A DNA stretch of 7,924 nucleotides from CAYJPV01 sp964547975 (GTDB lineage Bacteria > Acidobacteriota > Vicinamibacteria > Vicinamibacterales > JAKQTR01): positions 1 to 7,924 of the forward strand of contig CAZJRM010000240.1 in assembly GCA_964547975.1 (NCBI GenBank), given 5' to 3'. A model generated the notes under the pieces. The model searched no databases. It was not told the DNA's origin and saw nothing but the letters and a program-made list of their open reading frames with translations. Position numbers and translations under genes: made by a program. Below, one piece after another: positions 5,528-7,924 of the stretch; within the stretch, counting starts at the first letter, position 1, and every line of letters starts with the position of its first letter.

Positions 5528-7111
5528 TCAGAACGAGCCGAAGGTGCCGGTCGCGTCCGCGGCGTCCTCCCGCGGCTGAACGGAGGCCTTCGTCCGCGGC
5601 GTGTGTGACAGAAGCTTGGCCAGTTTCTTCGGGGTTGCGTGCGCCGCCGGCCGCTGGCCTGCCGCCGGCGGTTCGGCGCCCGTGCCCCCCACCAGCGACT
5701 CGAGGCGCCGCGCCACCTGCATCGAGGTCTCGGCCTGGGCGTTCAGCTCTTCGCTGGCAGCCGCACTTTCCTCGGCCGTCGCGGCCGTCGACTGGGTGAC
5801 CTTCTCCATCTGCGTGATGGCCTGCGTCACCTGGTCGATTCCCTGCGTCTGCTGCTGGCTCGCCATCCGGACTTCCTCGACGAGGCCCTGCACCTTCACG
5901 ATGTTCTCGGACACCACGGCAATCGCCGACCCCACCTGATCGACCTTCGCCGCGCCTTCCTGCGACCGCGAAATCGATTCTTCGATGAGACCCGCCGTAT
6001 CCTTCGCGGCCTGCGCCGAACGCTGGGCCAGGTTGCGCACCTCGTCGGCCACCACCGCGAACCCCATGCCCGCCTCGCCGGCCCTCGCCGCCTCGACCGC
6101 GGCGTTCAAGGCCAGGATGTTGGTCTGGAACGCAATCTCGTCGATGGTCTTGATGATCTTCGCGACCCGGTTGCTCGAGTCCTTGATGGCGTCCATCGCG
6201 CCCACCATCAGGTGCAGTGCCGCGTTGGAGACCTCCATCTGCTTCGTGACATCGGTGACGAGCGACGCCGTCTGCGCGGCGTTGTCCGCGTTCTTCCGCG
6301 TCATCGAGGCCATCTCCTCCATTGAGGCCGACGTTTCCTCGATCGACGCGGCCTGCTCGGTCGCGCCCTGCGACAGCGACTGCGACGACGTGGCGACCTG
6401 GCCCGACGCGGCGACGACCTGCTCGGCGCCGACCTTGAGTTCGCCCGCGACCTCGCGCAGCGTCGTATTCGTCGATCGCACCACGGCGATGCCCACCACC
6501 AGCACGATGACCGAGACGACCAGGATGGCGATCATGATGAACCGGATCGTCGAGTAGGTCGACGCCGCTTCCTTGACCGACTCCTGCACGAACGCGTCCT
6601 GCTGGGCCAGCAGGTCGTCGGTCCACTTGTCGGCCTGGTCGACGAGGGGATTGCACTTCTCACGGGCTTCCGCCCACGCTTCCGCCGCCTTGCCCTCGCG
6701 CAACAGGCGGTCGACCTCGGCGTGATAGCCCTTCCACTGCACGAACGCCGCGCCGATGTCGCGGACGAGCTTCTTGCCCTCCTCGGTCGCGAGCAGCGGA
6801 GTGATCTGGTCGACGCGCTGGGCGTTGAGCGTGACCACCTCGGCGATGGTGCTGGACGCCGCCTCCACCGTCTTCATGTCGTTGCCGAACCCCGCCACCA
6901 GCGCCCGGCGCTGTTCGCTGCGGAGCACGAGGGCGTTCTGCTGGATCCGGAGGGCCAGATTGACCTTCTGGGTCGTCTTGGTGAGCGCGGTATCGAGCCC
7001 TTCGTTGAGCGTCGACCCGCTGTACATCGCGTACGCGCCTGCGAGCACGAGCAGGAACGCCAGGGTGCCGACCACGGCATAGAGCTTCTTGCCTATCGTC
7101 CAGTTGTTCAC
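5528..7111 (-). CDS. Methyl-accepting chemotaxis protein, HAMP-less, with four-helix-bundle-like sensor
   Basis: A 527-residue transmembrane chemoreceptor that would control the CheA kinase through CheW. A short cytoplasmic start (NNWTIGKK) is followed by TM1 (about 11-30). A helical periplasmic sensor (31-190) resembles the 4HB_MCP type by length and helix pattern; its ligand is unknown. TM2 spans about 191-212. The chain then goes almost directly into the signalling coiled coil (SIEETSASMEEMASMT 257-271), with no recognisable HAMP domain. The conserved hairpin tip is at about 323-362: IAFQTNILALNAAVEAARAG (326-345), then GFAVVADEVRNLA (350-362). Glutamine/glutamate-rich stretches on both arms (such as TAATAEESAAASEE 442-455) are likely methylation regions. 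The tail (475-527) is proline/alanine-rich and lacks an NWETF-type CheR tether. The GTG at 7111 is chosen because AGGAG lies 6 nt upstream and TM1 then sits at the usual distance. The frame stays open to an ATG at 7258, but that would translate the structured leader. Confidence 0.93.
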   Translation of the reverse strand: MNNWTIGKKLYAVVGTLAFLLVLAGAYAMYSGSTLNEGLDTALTKTTQKVNLALRIQQNALVLRSEQRRALVAGFGNDMKTVEAASSTIAEVVTLNAQRVDQITPLLATEEGKKLVRDIGAAFVQWKGYHAEVDRLLREGKAAEAWAEAREKCNPLVDQADKWTDDLLAQQDAFVQESVKEAASTYSTIRFIMIAILVVSVIVLVVGIAVVRSTNTTLREVAGELKVGAEQVVAASGQVATSSQSLSQGATEQAASIEETSASMEEMASMTRKNADNAAQTASLVTDVTKQMEVSNAALHLMVGAMDAIKDSSNRVAKIIKTIDEIAFQTNILALNAAVEAARAGEAGMGFAVVADEVRNLAQRSAQAAKDTAGLIEESISRSQEGAAKVDQVGSAIAVVSENIVKVQGLVEEVRMASQQQTQGIDQVTQAITQMEKVTQSTAATAEESAAASEELNAQAETSMQVARRLESLVGGTGAEPPAAGQRPAAHATPKKLAKLLSHTPRTKASVQPREDAADATGTFGSF

Positions 7112-7117
7112 CTTCAA

Positions 7118-7122
7118 CTCCT
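7118..7122 (-). promoter_or_regulatory. Shine-Dalgarno sequence of the chemoreceptor gene
   Basis: On the minus strand AGGAG is followed by TTGAAG (6 nt) and the GTG start at 7111. This settles the start against the longer open frame. A 6-bp hairpin ends one base upstream of it. Confidence 0.8.
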
Positions 7123-7123
7123 G

Positions 7124-7140
7124 GCGCGGTCTAGCCGCGC
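7124..7140 (-). promoter_or_regulatory. Hairpin directly upstream of the chemoreceptor ribosome-binding site
   Basis: On the minus strand GCGCGG, a CTAGA loop and CCGCGC form a perfect 6-bp stem. One base separates it from AGGAG. It could affect ribosome access or mRNA stability. In such GC-rich DNA a 6-bp stem can occur by chance, so function is inferred only. Confidence 0.4.
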
Positions 7141-7181
7141 ATGTGACCCGCGCTTCAGCCCGGGGCGGCAGCGCCCGGGGG

Positions 7182-7213
7182 GAGGCCGGATGGCGGTGCG
7201 GGCCTCGACCGCC
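7182..7213 (-). promoter_or_regulatory. Possible H-type pseudoknot or alternative hairpins in the chemoreceptor leader
   Basis: In minus-strand order: GGCGGT (stem 1), C, GAGGCC (stem 2), CGC, ACCGCC (stem 1 partner), ATCC, GGCCTC (stem 2 partner). Both stems are perfect 6-bp matches and interleave, so they could form a compact pseudoknot with 1-, 3- and 4-nt connectors, or switch between two hairpins. It lies about 70 nt before the GTG start, where a riboswitch or protein-binding leader could sit. It matches no riboswitch class I know. Confidence 0.3.
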
Positions 7214-7245
7214 TTGCAGGTTGTGAATCGGCCCTGTGCCTCGTT

Positions 7246-7273
7246 TTGACAGTGACAATTGCTACGGATACAC
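7246..7273 (+). promoter_or_regulatory. Weak candidate sigma-70-type promoter facing the racemase gene
   Basis: TTGACA at 7246-7251 is a perfect -35 hexamer. At a 16-nt spacing comes ATACAC (7268-7273), and GATACA overlaps it at 15 nt; neither is a good -10. It lies about 220 nt before the racemase start, giving a long leader if real. The sequence on the opposite strand (TTGTCA) has no -10 at the right distance. Confidence 0.2.
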
Positions 7274-7368
7274 GGTGTTGCGCTTGCCCGACGCGCCGCC
7301 GCCGGTCGGCACGGACACGGTGAGTCGCGAATCTCCGATGCGCCCGCTCGGGGCCGCCGGACAGCCGG

Positions 7369-7385
7369 GTCGGGCAGCGCCCGAC
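7369..7385. other. Perfect 7-bp GC hairpin
   Basis: GTCGGGC, a three-base AGC loop and GCCCGAC. No T-run follows on either strand, so it is not a standard intrinsic terminator. It lies immediately before the heptamer array and unrelated to the GGGGGCC palindrome. Function is unknown. Confidence 0.4.
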
Positions 7386-7441
7386 AGACGCCGGATGCTC
7401 CGACGCCAACGCCTGACGCCCGAAACCTGACGCCAGGTGCC
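7386..7441. repeat. Degenerate heptamer array (NGANNCC units)
   Basis: Read in sevens the sequence gives AGACGCC, GGATGCT, (one extra C), CGACGCC, AACGCC (6 nt), TGACGCC, CGAAACC, TGACGCC, AGGTGCC. Most units have GA at positions 2-3 and end in CC; CCTGACGCC recurs exactly at 7412-7420 and 7426-7434. The period and shared ending point to a decayed short tandem repeat. The array stops about 50 nt before the racemase start. Confidence 0.45.
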
Positions 7442-7494
7442 GGCCCTCCGGCCCTGCCACTCGGCTCTGGTTCGCCTTCCTGACTTGTGACACC

Positions 7495-7924
7495 ATGCGG
7501 CTCGTGAGAACCATTGGCCTCATCGGCGGCATGAGCTGGGAATCCACCGTGCCGTACTACCAGACCATCAATCGAGTCGTGGGTCGACGGCTCGGCGGTC
7601 TGCATTCGGCGAAGCTGGTCCTGTACAGCGTGGACTTCGAGGAGATCGAGCGCCTTCAGCACAGCGGCCGGTGGGACGACGCCGGCGCGGTGCTGGCGGA
7701 GGCGGCGAAGGCCGTCTGCCGCGGGGGGGCCGAGATCATCGTCCTGTGCACGAACACCATGCACAAGGTGGCCGCGGCCATCGAACGCGCGGTCGACGTC
7801 CCGCTGCTGCACATCGCGGACGCCACGGCCGAGCGCGTGAGGCAGGCCGGGCTGATGCGCGTCGGCCTGCTCGGCACGCGGTTCACGATGGAAGAGGACT
7901 TCTATCGCGGCCGGCTCGAGACAC
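7495..7924 (+). CDS. ygeA: Aspartate/glutamate racemase family protein, YgeA/RacX type (3' end outside the window)
   Basis: The first 143 residues of a cofactor-independent amino-acid racemase; the family is usually about 230 residues, so roughly 90 are missing. These enzymes invert the alpha-carbon using two cysteines. Visible hallmarks are IGLIGGMSWEST (7-18) with the glycine-rich first turn, YY at 21-22, RLGGLHSA (32-39), SVDF (45-48), IIVLCTNTMHK (81-91) with the first catalytic cysteine C85, LLHIADAT (104-111) and LLGTRFTMEEDFY (125-137). The match to E. coli YgeA, recalled from memory, is close throughout. The second catalytic cysteine (usually in a GCTE motif) is past the window edge. 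YgeA-type enzymes have broad amino-acid racemase activity, and D-amino acids may serve wall remodelling or signalling; the substrate here is unknown. No Shine-Dalgarno sequence precedes ATG 7495, and GTG 7504 is an alternative start. It is divergent from the chemoreceptor gene. Confidence 0.92.
   Translation, partial: MRLVRTIGLIGGMSWESTVPYYQTINRVVGRRLGGLHSAKLVLYSVDFEEIERLQHSGRWDDAGAVLAEAAKAVCRGGAEIIVLCTNTMHKVAAAIERAVDVPLLHIADATAERVRQAGLMRVGLLGTRFTMEEDFYRGRLET

Larger units (their letters stand above)
7112..7494. other. 383-nt gene-free region between divergent chemoreceptor and racemase genes
   Basis: I see no credible coding frame on either strand; the short open frames lack family resemblance and ribosome-binding sites. 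The left part (7112-7260) is the probable leader and promoter region of the chemoreceptor gene and holds the hairpin and pseudoknot-like structures. The middle has the TTGACA candidate. The right part holds a 7-bp hairpin (7369-7385) and a degenerate heptamer array (7386-7441). CGGCCCT occurs twice at 7441-7455. No copy of the GGGGGCC palindrome occurs here, unlike the other main intergenic gaps. Confidence 0.75.

Noticed and set aside
5316..6656. A 446-residue minus-strand frame overlapping the chemoreceptor gene and running into the repeats
   Set aside because: Glycine/arginine-rich nonsense in a shifted frame of the well-supported chemoreceptor gene, including translated palindromes.
7112..7258. 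A longer N-terminus for the chemoreceptor starting at the ATG at 7258
   Set aside because: A good Shine-Dalgarno sequence 6 nt before GTG 7111 and the normal distance to TM1 support the shorter form; the extension has no family resemblance.
7124..7260. A c-di-GMP riboswitch before the chemoreceptor gene
   Set aside because: The leader lacks the conserved tetraloop and receptor sequences of the known c-di-GMP classes. Only generic stems are visible.

Overview
The window is uniformly GC-rich, with densely packed genes. The mix of a DUF5916 outer-membrane protein, a secreted GH3 beta-glucosidase, a HAMP-less chemoreceptor and a GGGGGCC/GGCCCCC interspersed palindrome suggests a soil or sediment polysaccharide-degrading bacterium. 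Acidobacteriota (Vicinamibacteria-like) is my best guess. This rests on gene content and repeat style, not on a phylogenetic marker. || Layout: the 3' end of an unrecognised gene (1-81, +) is followed by a GNAT acetyltransferase (130-600, +). This converges, 3 nt apart, on a DUF5916/CBM9-like outer-membrane protein (604-2808, -). A 223-nt divergent region (2809-3031) with three evenly spaced palindromes leads to a secreted three-domain GH3 beta-glucosidase (3032-5374, +). A 153-nt convergent gap (5375-5527) holds two intact palindromes and one split palindrome. Next comes a methyl-accepting chemotaxis protein (5528-7111, -). A 383-nt gene-free stretch (7112-7494) contains the structured chemoreceptor leader, a possible promoter, a hairpin and a degenerate 7-nt repeat. 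The window ends inside a YgeA/RacX-type amino-acid racemase (7495 onward, +). || The divergent pair suggests glycan use: an outer-membrane barrel with a carbohydrate-binding-like module, and an exported beta-glucosidase trimming oligosaccharides. The other genes have no evident pathway link. || The most notable signal is a family of seven near-identical palindromes (ten-base arms around one central base) behaving like a REP/BIME-type element. Centres lie 32, 32, 33 and (after reconstruction) 32 nt apart, with orientation changing within clusters. One copy is split by a 50-bp insert that is an exact copy of the nearby 3' end of the beta-glucosidase gene plus a palindrome arm. Removing the insert on paper restores the palindrome, its outer CAGCG/CGCTG stem and the 32-nt spacing. 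I saw no new multi-gene system; the element and its rearrangement scar are the main lead.
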